Part shown: piece by piece, positions 9,219 through 19,616 of the stretch
Layout: every line of letters begins with the position of its first letter
How positions within the stretch are numbered: the stretch's first letter is position 1
Assembly: GCA_016840165.1 (NCBI GenBank)
Contig: JAEOSU010000080.1
Span: 124,001-188,000, forward strand
DNA from: Promethearchaeota archaeon
Lineage (GTDB): Archaea > Asgardarchaeota > Lokiarchaeia > Sigyniarchaeales > SOKP01
Reading direction: 5' to 3'
DNA length: 64,000 nt
Position numbers and translations under genes: made by a program
The notes under the pieces: generated by a model
Databases searched by the model: none
What the model saw: the letters and a program-made list of their open reading frames with translations, nothing else
What the model was told of the DNA's origin: nothing

Positions 9219-11588
9219 TTACTCATTCTTCTCGATGATATTTAAATTAAAACCTAGTTTTGCTGTAAGATTTTCAAACTTTTGCATATAACTTTTATCT
9301 ACTTTTTTAGTGTTTTTAATATCCAAAATTTTTGAAAATTGATTGCCATAATACGTTTTACTAATTTCAGATAAGTCAAACCACACTCCTTTTTGCTCAA
9401 AATGCTTAATGATCATTGATTTTTGAAATTCACTCTCTCTTATATTCACAATTCTTTTAGAATATTTAATAAAGGGAGTATTTCGCATTTTTTTTAAATC
9501 ATAAACCTTAGTGGAACCCAATTTAGGGTTACTAAGATCCTCTTCTATATATTTGTGTATTTGATTTAGAATTTGTTTCTTTAATTGTTTTATAGTGATA
9601 TCATCTCTCATTGATTCTTCTATAAATCTTGTATAAGGTAATTGTAGCCCAGATAATTCCGTTGATAGATTAAGGAGTGTTAGAATTTGAGTCGTATAAT
9701 CTTTAAGATTCGATTTTAACGTATTAAATACGTATTCTTTTTCTTTTTTAATGAAATTAAATAAAAATTTTTGGAATGCTTTAATAAATTTTCTGTAACT
9801 TGGTATTAAAGTTTTATTTGGATTATTCAAAACAAGATTATAAGCATTAAACGGATTTATTTTCTTTTTTATTACTTTACTCACCAAAGATAATGGATAA
9901 TACCCTTCAAGATAATCCATACCTTTTGAAACGCCTTTTATTGCTTCATAGAAAGAGCATTTTTTAATAACATTGACTACTTTTATAATATTCCCTTCAA
10001 TTTTAACCGGTGTTTTTTGACAAAAACATAAATCAAAAGGTTTTAAATCATGAAAAAGACGGTTATTTTGATCAGGTATGATAATTTGAGAACTATATGC
10101 ATTCACAATGCTCCCCTGGTACGGTTTAATTGCTAAATCCCATTCAATAATCATACTATTCTTTATATTTGAAATTTCCTGTAGAGTTTCATAACTATAT
10201 TCAATTGATTTTCTTAATAAAGAGACTCCATCTATGGGATTTATTTTATATTTATCATTTTCTCCCCAAAACCGATTTTTATAATAGAAGATATCTGGAA
10301 ATTTCGTTAAATCATCTTTAAACAACTCTTTAAAAATTAAGTAATTTATCCCTATTTCTGAAGATTTGATCGTTGAATTGTTTAATCCAAAAAACCCAAT
10401 ATGTTTAATTATGTACAAGTATGCAGGATTAAAAATATTCTCCTTATTATGATTGGTTTCGTATGTATTCCTTCGTTTTCTAAAATCTACTTTTGATCTT
10501 ATGACTTTATGCTTTTCAGCGATAAGTTTTAAGTATGAAAATTTTTTTAAATATACTTTTCTTTCTAACTCTTTTATTTCTGCTTTATAAGCTTTATAAT
10601 CATCATAATATTGATCAACATTTATTTCAAACGTTTCAAATTGCTGTTTCATCAATTTTAATTTATCAATGATGCAAAAATTATCAATCTCATCGAAGAA
10701 TTTGGTTATCAACTCGTTCTCAAATGCTTTAAAATTTTCAGAATCTAATATATCTTTGAATTCTGTTGTATAATCATTAATCTTATCAATCTCTTTTTTT
10801 ATAAAATAGAATGAAAAATATTTTTCGTTAAAATCACTAGAATTTGTCATTCTTTTCATATGAACTAAAATTTTTGAGAGAAAGGACATATTTACAATCT
10901 CATAAGTTTCCAAAATCTTATCAGTAAAGCTAATGATCTTCAATAAATTGTAAAATGAATATTTTGATATTGCCTTGAGAAATAATAAAAATCCTTTTTC
11001 AATATGATTGTTAAAACGGAAAACTTGATCTTCTATTTCATTTTCTTGGGCAGATTTTATAAATTCGAAGAATTCAATGAATAAATTATTATCTATAGCG
11101 GTAAGAAGATATTTTTCAATCATATCTTCGCATTCATATTGATTTAAAATGGCTTTATTAAGGTAATTTAGGCCTTCTACAGAATTTTTACCATCAAAAC
11201 ATGATTTTGCTAATAATGTATAGTTTTTGCTTTTTTTTTTTGAACCGAAATCTTCAGATGTAAAATTAAATTTATCAAGATTTTTGATTATTCTAAGAGA
11301 TAATTCCGGTTCTAAAGATAGTAGAAGTTTTATTATATGAATGCAGATTTTATCTTCCCTATTGCTGTGGATTAAAAACAACGGGCAATCATGAAAGATT
11401 TCATTTTTTGCCTCATCTATAATTATATGAAACTCTCGCTCATCATCTAAAATTGTACTTCTAATTTTTATTGGATGATCTTTTAAAGAAATAATAGTTA
11501 ATTTTGTATTTGGATAATCTTGAGCTTTATTAAAGAGATCTTGGCCAAATCTATCAATAATTGTTTGATAAATAACATTTTTTGACAT
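9219..11588 (-). CDS. Large protein with SWIM-type zinc-finger-like motif
   Basis: 'IIIDEAKNEIFHDCPLFLIHSNREDKICIHIIKLLL' fits an HxC...CxH variant of SWIM CxC...CxH; last gene of the MoxR-VWA operon. Confidence 0.55.
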   Translation of the reverse strand: MSKNVIYQTIIDRFGQDLFNKAQDYPNTKLTIISLKDHPIKIRSTILDDEREFHIIIDEAKNEIFHDCPLFLIHSNREDKICIHIIKLLLSLEPELSLRIIKNLDKFNFTSEDFGSKKKSKNYTLLAKSCFDGKNSVEGLNYLNKAILNQYECEDMIEKYLLTAIDNNLFIEFFEFIKSAQENEIEDQVFRFNNHIEKGFLLFLKAISKYSFYNLLKIISFTDKILETYEIVNMSFLSKILVHMKRMTNSSDFNEKYFSFYFIKKEIDKINDYTTEFKDILDSENFKAFENELITKFFDEIDNFCIIDKLKLMKQQFETFEINVDQYYDDYKAYKAEIKELERKVYLKKFSYLKLIAEKHKVIRSKVDFRKRRNTYETNHNKENIFNPAYLYIIKHIGFFGLNNSTIKSSEIGINYLIFKELFKDDLTKFPDIFYYKNRFWGENDKYKINPIDGVSLLRKSIEYSYETLQEISNIKNSMIIEWDLAIKPYQGSIVNAYSSQIIIPDQNNRLFHDLKPFDLCFCQKTPVKIEGNIIKVVNVIKKCSFYEAIKGVSKGMDYLEGYYPLSLVSKVIKKKINPFNAYNLVLNNPNKTLIPSYRKFIKAFQKFLFNFIKKEKEYVFNTLKSNLKDYTTQILTLLNLSTELSGLQLPYTRFIEESMRDDITIKQLKKQILNQIHKYIEEDLSNPKLGSTKVYDLKKMRNTPFIKYSKRIVNIRESEFQKSMIIKHFEQKGVWFDLSEISKTYYGNQFSKILDIKNTKKVDKSYMQKFENLTAKLGFNLNIIEKNE

Positions 11589-11595
11589 TTTTACT

Positions 11596-14088
11596 TCAAA
11601 ATCGTGATTTTATAATATCGGATATTAATTTAGGAAATTCATTCCAATCCTTTATTGTAAGTAACTGTCCTCCAGCAGTTTTAACCATTTTTTCTGCCTC
11701 TTTTAAATTATATGATGCTTCTGGACAGATTAATATGAAATCGACTCCTAATGATCGCATTACTCTCAATTCATGAATCGAAGCTTTTATATCAAATACT
11801 TCTGCATCAGTAAATAATATATTTAACTTTTCTCGAGAAGTTGAATGGTCTTTAAACTGTTTATTAGCCCATTCAAGAGCATTTTGCATTCTTGTGCCTC
11901 CCCGAGCACTTATAGAGAGTAACTCATCTGCTAATTTCTCTAAATCAACTTTTTCATCTAGTTTTTTTAGAACATGAGTATCTGATTCGAAGAAAGTTAT
12001 GGCAAATTCATCTTTTCGCATGCCATAGCACATCATTGTGACACATATGCTCATATAAGCAAGTTTATCGCCTGACATAGAACCACTAATATCTAGTTCA
12101 ATACAACATGATCTTAACCCTTTTGCGGTTTCATAAACGTAGAAATCATCGTAATCAATATGATCTAGTTTTTTTCCTTTCTCAAGCAAGTTAAAAAGAG
12201 TTTCCTCTAAATCAATATTTTCAAAATCATCTCCTACTGAATATGGTCTTACTATATTAATAGGTATTGGCCCCGTTGTAGCAGATCCTAATCTGGCTCT
12301 AGAATAATATATGCCTAATTCTATTAGGAGCTTCTTCGCCAACTCCTTTACTTTCTGTTTAGATCCCTCTGGTAGATCTTTACGATGAATAAACCATTCT
12401 TTGAGTAAGTTTTCTCCGCTTCCTGCTGATAAACATGCAATCATTTTATCTTGACCTTCATTTCCACCAATGGTTTGTGCCACTTTAAGAGCCTCACTTA
12501 AATTAAAATGCCCAAGTGCTCCTAAAGCATCTCTATTTTCATTTGATAATGCGCTTGCAATTAATTCTTTCATTCTATCATAATTTATTTGGTCTTTGAT
12601 TTGATCCATAAGATTCTGTATCTTTTGAAAGTCAGCACTTTTATTATCAATCATTTTTTTTAATAACTGATAATTTGGTTCAATCAATTCAAAGATATCT
12701 TCATCAGACATATTAAGTTTCTCTCCAACTCGTTGAATATCTTCCGATTTTGGATCAAGCCCAATCTTTCTTAAAAACTCTGTTGCATCTCTTAGCTGAT
12801 CAGCATTTTTACATACATCTAATGTCTGCGAAGTTAAATCAGGGAGATTTTGAGCTATCTTTTGACTACAATGCATATTTTCACAGCTATTCATTAGTTG
12901 TTGTATCTGATGAGAGAGGTTTTTGAATGCTTCATATTTTAGAGGTTGATTTTTGGCATTTTCTATAGCATTCTTTAGTGCTTGATTAAATAATTCATTC
13001 CAAGATTTGTTTGCATATGCACTTTTAGTAAGAGACTCTAATGATAAATTCATTTTATTATTCATTTTTTGTTCATGAAATTTATCAAGTAATTCAGCCC
13101 TCAAATTACTTCCAAAAAATTGATCCAGTGAATTAGCTAAATTATAATTATGTTCAAATGATGAATTTTCTAAGGAATTGTTAAGAATTTTTTCCTTGTT
13201 AAAATTCGGCAACTCTCCTAATGTCTTTGCTGCATTGAATAGTTGTTCTAAATCTTTAATCTGGTCTCGAAGTTGGTTTTGTAAACGCGCTAACTCATTT
13301 TTTATTTCATTTTGACTCGAAGTCTCATTAAGAAACTTCATAGTCTTTAATAAATCATTTAATTTACCTGAATTTAGTAAATCTTCCAAATCTTTTTTTA
13401 TATCCTCACCATTAAGAGCCTTACTTGAAATTTTCTCCCATTCTCTCAAAGATTTATCTTGAATTAGATCATTCAAACCAAGTTCTGATCCTGCTCTTAT
13501 ATCCGCAGGTTCTAGCGAGTTAATTTTTTGTTCAAACCTCTTTTTTGCCTCTTCAATCAATTGTTCGAGAGATGAAATTTCTTCTTTAAACAAGTCTGAA
13601 TTATCACCAAAAAACTCGAGTGCAGATTTATACGGCTCTTCCTCTCTTTTTTCATTTAATTCTTCTAAAAATTTCTCTAAATTTTCGATAGATTCTTGAT
13701 TCACGGTATTTGATATCTCTATCTCATCGATTAATTCCTGTATTTTATCCAATTCAGATTTAAGGTTTTCATCCAAAAAATCTTTTTTATCAGTTACAAG
13801 ATCGTCTTGAAAGAAGGAATCAAGCATATCTTTTTTATAATTAGGGAATAAAATCTGAAAAGCAATATCTTTTGCCAGTTCTTGATTATCTGGAAATGAG
13901 GTAACTACGCTAATTTCAATATAATCATTTGGGTTAACGCTTCCTTTTCTATAATATCTTGAAAGGATTAATTTTGGGATAGATAACACTTGTCTTGAGG
14001 AGGGAATCTGGACGATATCAGGATTAGTTCGCATTTTCCTGATGAAGTCAACGGCAAATTCACATGGATTCTCAGGGAAGACACTCAT
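11596..14088 (-). CDS. VWA (CoxE-like) domain protein
   Basis: MIDAS 'CCIELDISGSMSGDKLAYMSI', 'SARGGTRMQNAL', 'LNILFTDAEVFD'; directly downstream of MoxR. Confidence 0.85.
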   Translation of the reverse strand: MSVFPENPCEFAVDFIRKMRTNPDIVQIPSSRQVLSIPKLILSRYYRKGSVNPNDYIEISVVTSFPDNQELAKDIAFQILFPNYKKDMLDSFFQDDLVTDKKDFLDENLKSELDKIQELIDEIEISNTVNQESIENLEKFLEELNEKREEEPYKSALEFFGDNSDLFKEEISSLEQLIEEAKKRFEQKINSLEPADIRAGSELGLNDLIQDKSLREWEKISSKALNGEDIKKDLEDLLNSGKLNDLLKTMKFLNETSSQNEIKNELARLQNQLRDQIKDLEQLFNAAKTLGELPNFNKEKILNNSLENSSFEHNYNLANSLDQFFGSNLRAELLDKFHEQKMNNKMNLSLESLTKSAYANKSWNELFNQALKNAIENAKNQPLKYEAFKNLSHQIQQLMNSCENMHCSQKIAQNLPDLTSQTLDVCKNADQLRDATEFLRKIGLDPKSEDIQRVGEKLNMSDEDIFELIEPNYQLLKKMIDNKSADFQKIQNLMDQIKDQINYDRMKELIASALSNENRDALGALGHFNLSEALKVAQTIGGNEGQDKMIACLSAGSGENLLKEWFIHRKDLPEGSKQKVKELAKKLLIELGIYYSRARLGSATTGPIPINIVRPYSVGDDFENIDLEETLFNLLEKGKKLDHIDYDDFYVYETAKGLRSCCIELDISGSMSGDKLAYMSICVTMMCYGMRKDEFAITFFESDTHVLKKLDEKVDLEKLADELLSISARGGTRMQNALEWANKQFKDHSTSREKLNILFTDAEVFDIKASIHELRVMRSLGVDFILICPEASYNLKEAEKMVKTAGGQLLTIKDWNEFPKLISDIIKSRF

Positions 14089-14106
14089 CGAATTTAATAG
14101 ACCTCC

Positions 14107-15048
14107 TTAAACTCCAAGGGTTTTATGTATGATATTTTCGATTATATTTTCGACTTTTATACCGGGTTTTGGTTTTATACTACCCAGCAAAACATGTCGA
14201 GTAATCTCTGAGAGATATTCATACATCGATTTTTTTTCTTTTACTTCTCCTTTTTTCTCTAAAAATTTCCTTCTCGCTAATAACTTAGCAATAGCAATCC
14301 CAGCTCTAATAGATGCAGGAACTTCAATATCGATTTTATTTCTCCGAGTTTCCTCAATGATTGTATAAATTAATTCTAATTCTGACTCTTCGATAATAAA
14401 GTGTTCTGGGAGATTAATTCTAATAATATCTAATTCAGTAGACTTTTCAGGATATGTTAACTTTATCCAGACTTTGATTCGGTCTTTTAAAGCTTCTGAG
14501 AGTCTATGTGTTCCTGACAATTCCTCGGGATTCATTGCAGAGATGAAAAAAAAATCATCGCTGGCTTTTATTCTGCCTAAATGAGGTATACCGATAGAGG
14601 CTTCTTCTAATGGTTCTAATAAAGTATTTTGAGAATATTCTGTGGCACGATTTATTTCATTTGCTAAAAAGGTTCCTCCCTCCAACATCGCACTCAATAA
14701 CGGTCCAGGATTAAAAGCTTCTAAGACAAACCCTTTCTTCAAAGTTATCGCCGGATCAAATGACCCTATAAAATGTGAGGGTTTAATGCTCTCATCCATT
14801 GTGAGCCAATGAAAGCTTTTATTTTTATTTTCTTTTGCCCTTAAACTTGCGAAGTATCTGCACAGGATTGTTTTACCCACACCAGGTGGACCGACGAGGG
14901 CAGGAAAAAGACCAGTTGCCTCTGCGTCCCTGAGTAACTCTAAAGCTCTTCCATATTGTCCAGATAAGACAATTTTTATTTCTTCTTCGGAAATATCTTT
15001 AATAAGTTGTTGATTAAACAATTGCTCAAATCTTTCTTTATTAATCAT
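14107..15048 (-). CDS. MoxR-family AAA+ ATPase
   Basis: Walker A 'LVGPPGVGKTILCRYFASL', 'GGTFLANEINRATEYSQNTLLEPLEE', 'FFFISAMNPEE'. Confidence 0.9.
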   Translation of the reverse strand: MINKERFEQLFNQQLIKDISEEEIKIVLSGQYGRALELLRDAEATGLFPALVGPPGVGKTILCRYFASLRAKENKNKSFHWLTMDESIKPSHFIGSFDPAITLKKGFVLEAFNPGPLLSAMLEGGTFLANEINRATEYSQNTLLEPLEEASIGIPHLGRIKASDDFFFISAMNPEELSGTHRLSEALKDRIKVWIKLTYPEKSTELDIIRINLPEHFIIEESELELIYTIIEETRRNKIDIEVPASIRAGIAIAKLLARRKFLEKKGEVKEKKSMYEYLSEITRHVLLGSIKPKPGIKVENIIENIIHKTLGV

Positions 15049-15244
15049 CTATAAAACTCATTTGAATTATTTGTAATTCTAGTAGGACTAATATGTGTAT
15101 ATTTAATTATTGGGAATTTAAAACTTTAAAGTTAATATTTTAAAATTATAATTTTATTAAATTCTGGTCAAATTCGTAAAAACGATGAATTGATGTGCTA
15201 ATAATAATTATTTATATATAGGAAAAAGAGTATTTTATATTTTA

Positions 15245-16174
15245 ATGAAAGAGACGCAAAACCCTCATAACCCTACCATGAAATTATCAGAGACTGAAAT
15301 CGCAATAGATTCTATTCTCGATTCAAGGAGGAGAGAAAATAAAAAAGCTAAAACGATTACTGGAATTCCTTATCCATTTCTTAAATGGGCAGGAGGTAAA
15401 AGACAATTGCTTTCACAGATGGAAAAGTTCATACCAAAAGAATTTAATAGATATATCGAACCGTTTGTAGGGGGTGGGGCATTATTTTTCTTTTTATTAC
15501 CGAAAAAAGCTATTCTATTAGATAATAACTTTGAATTGATTAATTGTTATAAAGTTATTAAAAAAAATGTGAATGAGCTTGTACAGTGTTTAAAAAAACA
15601 TACCTATAATAAGGAATATTACTATAAGATTCGAGCGCTTGATCGAAACATTGAAAAATACAGCATGTTATCAGATTCTGAAAAAGCTGCTAGGATGATC
15701 TTCTTAAATAAAACTGGCTATAATGGATTATATAGAGTAAATCAAAAGGGATTTTTTAATGTACCTTTTGGTAAATATAAAAATCCTAAAATCTGTGATA
15801 GAAAAAATCTTTTCGCAGTCCATCATGCTTTACAGTCAGTCAAAATAATTCATAATTCATTTGAACATTGCTTGGATTATGCTGAAGAGGAGGATTTCGT
15901 ATATTTAGATCCCCCATATTATCCTATTTCTGACACTTCATTATTTACAAGTTATACTAAATTTAATTTCGGAAAAGATTCGCAGATAAAACTACATAGT
16001 GTCTTTAAAAAATTGGATCAAAAAGGCTGCCAGATCCTTTTAAACAACTCATATTCGGATTTCATTTTAAATTTATATAAAGATTTTCGAATAGAGATTT
16101 TGAAAGCTAAAAGAGCAATTAATTCAAAGTCTAATAAAAGAGGCGAGATTAAGGAAGTTTTAATTATGAACTAA
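15245..16174 (+). CDS. Dam/D12-class N6-adenine DNA methyltransferase
   Basis: 'PYPFLKWAGGKRQLLSQM', 'YIEPFVGGGALFF', catalytic 'VYLDPPYYPIS'. Confidence 0.92.
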   Translation: MKETQNPHNPTMKLSETEIAIDSILDSRRRENKKAKTITGIPYPFLKWAGGKRQLLSQMEKFIPKEFNRYIEPFVGGGALFFFLLPKKAILLDNNFELINCYKVIKKNVNELVQCLKKHTYNKEYYYKIRALDRNIEKYSMLSDSEKAARMIFLNKTGYNGLYRVNQKGFFNVPFGKYKNPKICDRKNLFAVHHALQSVKIIHNSFEHCLDYAEEEDFVYLDPPYYPISDTSLFTSYTKFNFGKDSQIKLHSVFKKLDQKGCQILLNNSYSDFILNLYKDFRIEILKAKRAINSKSNKRGEIKEVLIMN

Positions 16175-16216
16175 TACTATATTATTCTTAAATTACTTTA
16201 ATGTTGAGATCTTAAG

Positions 16217-18586
16217 ATGCAAGTAGAGGAGTTGGGATTTAGAGAAAGAACATCAAGAATAAAGGAAAGAATAATCTCACAACCACATGAAATATGTTTA
16301 GATAGAGCAAAACTGTTTACAGAATCGTATCAAAATACTAAGGATGAACCTCAAATTATTCGATTTGCTAAAGCCTTTCGCCATGTTTTAAATAATATGA
16401 CTATAAAGATCTGGGATGATGAATTTATAATAGGAAATAGATGTTCCAAATTAGTTGGTACACCTCTATTCCCAGAAGTGCGGGTTGATACTCTTGAACA
16501 AGATATTGATACTTTTGAAAATCGACCAGCACAGAAGATGTATATTAAATCAGAAGATCGAGATCTTATGAAAAAAATCATTATTCCCTATTGGAAAAAT
16601 AATGAAGAAACAGTAAAAGAAAAGTTTATGGGTAGTTTAGATCCTTCTGTTAGAGAAGTAATGGACACCCTTGTTTTCACAGTGGAAGCTGAAATGACAA
16701 ACGGAGTTGGCCATTTTATCCCTGGTCATGATAACCTTATAAGATTTGGATTGGGCTCCATCATTAAGAAGGCAGAGGAGAAACTAACGAGGATAGATGA
16801 AAATCCAGAAAAAGAAATTTTCCTTAAATCTGTGATAATTGAGTGTAAAGCAGTTCAAGAGTTCATATTAAGATATTATGATCTTGCTCAAAACTTAGCA
16901 TTGGAAGAGGGTAATGAAAGAAGAGAAAGAGAGTTAAGTGAAATCGCAAAAGTTTGCTTAAATATTTCATCTAAGCCTCCAAATTCATTTAAAGAGGCTC
17001 TTCAATTGATATTTTTTAATCATTTGGCTTGCAGTATTGAGGATGGGGGATACGCAATAAGTATCGGCCGGTTAGACCAGATTTTATATCCCTTTTTCCT
17101 AAATGATATAGAAGAAGAAAGAATAACAATCGAAGAAGTCCAATTTCTCACTGAATGCTTTTTTTTAAAACTTTCAACTCTTTGGAACTATGTTTTTTAC
17201 CTTGGGATTAGTGCTGTTGAGGGCCCTCCAATCGCGCAAAATGTCACCATTGGAGGATGTAATAGAAAAGGTGAAGATGCTGTTAATGAGCTTTCCTATG
17301 TAATATTAGACGCTTATTCAAATTTAAAATCTGTACAACCTACATTCTCAGTAAGAGTAAATAAAAATACCCCAGTTCAATTCTTGAAAAAAGTAGGCGA
17401 ATCAATAAAATCGGGAACAAGTATAGCATTATTTAATGATGATGTTATGATTAAAGGATTAATAAATCGAGGATTTTCTTTAGAGGACGCACGAGAATAC
17501 GCTCCTATTGGATGTGTTGAACCTCAACATCCGCATAAATCCTTTGGATCAACTAATGCTAATCAACTTAACATAGTAAAATGTTTAGAATTGGCATTGA
17601 CTAATGGTTTTGATATGTTTATTAGAAGAGAAATAGGAGTAAAAGATAGTAAACCTATCAGAACCTATGATGATTTATGGAATGCATTTGTAGAACAGAT
17701 GAAATTCTTTATAAGTAATATGGTACTTGCGATGAAAAGCCTTGATGAAACTATAGCCCAAATTAAACCGCAACCCTATTTATCTGCCTGTATCGACGAT
17801 TGTATTGAAAGAGGTTTAGATATAACAAATGGAGGCGCAATTTATAATTTCACTGGCCCTCAATTGATAGGATTGGCAACAGTTGCAGACAGTTTAGCGG
17901 TTATAAAAAAAGTTGTCTTTGAAGAGAAACTTCTTACTTTAGAGCAACTAACTCAAATTCTAATGAAAAATTATAGAGGTACTTATAATAATAGAAAAGG
18001 GAATGAATGGCGCGAAATTTTCATAAATAAAGTTCCTAAATTTGGAAATGATAATGATTATGTTGATCAGATAGCAGTTGATGTCGCTAAAATCTATTGC
18101 CATGAGATATATAAATACCAAAACTTTCGAGGAGGGAAGTTTAATCCTGGTATATATTCAACATCTTTACACTTAACGTTTGGTGCGTTCTCTGGAGCAT
18201 CAGCGGATGGAAGAAAATCAAGGGAGCCACTCTCCAATGGAGTGGGTCCTACCCATAGTAGAGATAAGAAGGGTCCTACAGCAATCCTAAATTCTGTGAA
18301 AAAATTGTATAATGAATTAATGACCAATGGAAATTCACTTCTGTTAGCTTTTCATCCCAACAGTATGTCTGAGGAGATTTTTATACCATTAGTTCAAAGT
18401 TTTTTTACAAAAGAGGGAGGTTATCAACTTCAATTCAATGTTGTAGGAAAGAAAACTCTCTGTGATGCTCAAAGGAATCCAGAGAATTATAGTGGTTTAG
18501 TAGTTAGAATTGCTGGCTATTCAGTATTATTTAATGAATTAACTAAAAATGCGCAAGATGAAATAATTGCCAGAACAGTTTATTAG
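16217..18586 (+). CDS. Glycyl radical enzyme (PFL-like, substrate unknown)
   Basis: Active-site 'YAPIGCVEPQHPHKSFGSTNANQLN' and C-terminal glycyl-radical motif 'VVRIAGYSVLFNEL'. Confidence 0.9.
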   Translation: MQVEELGFRERTSRIKERIISQPHEICLDRAKLFTESYQNTKDEPQIIRFAKAFRHVLNNMTIKIWDDEFIIGNRCSKLVGTPLFPEVRVDTLEQDIDTFENRPAQKMYIKSEDRDLMKKIIIPYWKNNEETVKEKFMGSLDPSVREVMDTLVFTVEAEMTNGVGHFIPGHDNLIRFGLGSIIKKAEEKLTRIDENPEKEIFLKSVIIECKAVQEFILRYYDLAQNLALEEGNERRERELSEIAKVCLNISSKPPNSFKEALQLIFFNHLACSIEDGGYAISIGRLDQILYPFFLNDIEEERITIEEVQFLTECFFLKLSTLWNYVFYLGISAVEGPPIAQNVTIGGCNRKGEDAVNELSYVILDAYSNLKSVQPTFSVRVNKNTPVQFLKKVGESIKSGTSIALFNDDVMIKGLINRGFSLEDAREYAPIGCVEPQHPHKSFGSTNANQLNIVKCLELALTNGFDMFIRREIGVKDSKPIRTYDDLWNAFVEQMKFFISNMVLAMKSLDETIAQIKPQPYLSACIDDCIERGLDITNGGAIYNFTGPQLIGLATVADSLAVIKKVVFEEKLLTLEQLTQILMKNYRGTYNNRKGNEWREIFINKVPKFGNDNDYVDQIAVDVAKIYCHEIYKYQNFRGGKFNPGIYSTSLHLTFGAFSGASADGRKSREPLSNGVGPTHSRDKKGPTAILNSVKKLYNELMTNGNSLLLAFHPNSMSEEIFIPLVQSFFTKEGGYQLQFNVVGKKTLCDAQRNPENYSGLVVRIAGYSVLFNELTKNAQDEIIARTVY

Positions 18587-18647
18587 TAAATCCAAAAAAT
18601 TTTTAGCGACTTATGTTTTTACTATTTATTACAAGTTTCATAGATTT

Positions 18648-18749
18648 GGGCCTGTAGATTAGTCGCAGATGGATGCCCTCATGAACGAAGCATCTTGAAA
18701 CGCGTGATTCGCATTCACGAGACCGCGGGTTCAATTCCCGCCAGGTCCA
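18648..18749 (+). tRNA. tRNA-Ala(CGC) with probable 30-nt non-canonical intron (about 18671-18700)
   Basis: Acceptor GGGCCTG/CAGGTCC with G3:U70; anticodon stem-loop CGTGA-TTCGCAT-TCACG; T-arm GCGGG-TTCAATT-CCCGC; removing 30 nt restores D-stem GATT/GATC. Confidence 0.8.
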
Positions 18750-18869
18750 CTCTTAATTGAAAGCTTTTTGGTGTAAAAAATAATTATTAATTGGTTTACT
18801 TCTACATATTCATAGAATTATGAATATATTTTTTTAAATAATCTCATTTTATACAATTAAATATCCTAG

Positions 18870-19616
18870 ATGATGATGAAGCTCTTAGTAATCATTCCTG
18901 CATTTAATGAAGAGAAGACTATTGAGAATGTAGTAAAAAGTATTCCTAATATTCCTAATATAGATCAAGATGTGCTCGTTATCGATGATGGAAGCAGTGA
19001 TAATACTTTAATATATGCTAAAAAACAAGGAGCTGAGACTCGCTCAAATAGAAGAAATATGGGACTTGGTTCGGCTTTTAAATTAGGTTTAAATTATGTT
19101 TTACAAGAAAAAGTCGATTATATAGCAATTTTGGATGCTGATGGACAATATGAGCCATATGGATTAAAAAGACTCATCAATCCAATTATTAATGAAAATT
19201 ATGATTTGGTTATCGGTAATCGTTTCATTAATGGAGGATATTTTGAAGCAAGAACTATAAAACGTCTGGGAAATCTCTTTATTTCTACACTTATATCGAA
19301 AGTATTATTAAGATTAGAGATAGTCTATGATATTCAATCTTCTTTTAGGGCATTCAATAAAAAGTTAGCTATATTTATTTTAAACAATATTAACGCGAAA
19401 TATAATTATGCTCAAGAAATGTTTATTTTAGCTAGCCTATATAGATTCAGGATTAAGCAGATCCCGGTTATATGTAAAAAGAGACATTCAGGAAAATCCA
19501 GACTTATTAAAAACCCAGCTCTCCATATAGTTCGAATATTATGGGTTTGTCTTAAAACATTTATAAAAAATTTTTTTATAAGGAATTACTCTTTTCCCTC
19601 ATCAAGTCCTAATTGA
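18870..19616 (+). CDS. Glycosyltransferase family 2 (DPM1-like)
   Basis: 'VIIPAFNEEKTIENVV', 'VLVIDDGSSDNT', 'YIAILDADGQYEP'. Confidence 0.9.
   Translation: MMMKLLVIIPAFNEEKTIENVVKSIPNIPNIDQDVLVIDDGSSDNTLIYAKKQGAETRSNRRNMGLGSAFKLGLNYVLQEKVDYIAILDADGQYEPYGLKRLINPIINENYDLVIGNRFINGGYFEARTIKRLGNLFISTLISKVLLRLEIVYDIQSSFRAFNKKLAIFILNNINAKYNYAQEMFILASLYRFRIKQIPVICKKRHSGKSRLIKNPALHIVRILWVCLKTFIKNFFIRNYSFPSSSPN

Noticed and set aside
18671-18700. Insert interpreted as a long variable arm (tRNA-Leu/Ser)
   Set aside because: The CGTGA-TTCGCAT-TCACG arm with 5-nt AGACC variable loop and G3:U70 fits tRNA-Ala; the extra sequence is 5' of the anticodon stem.
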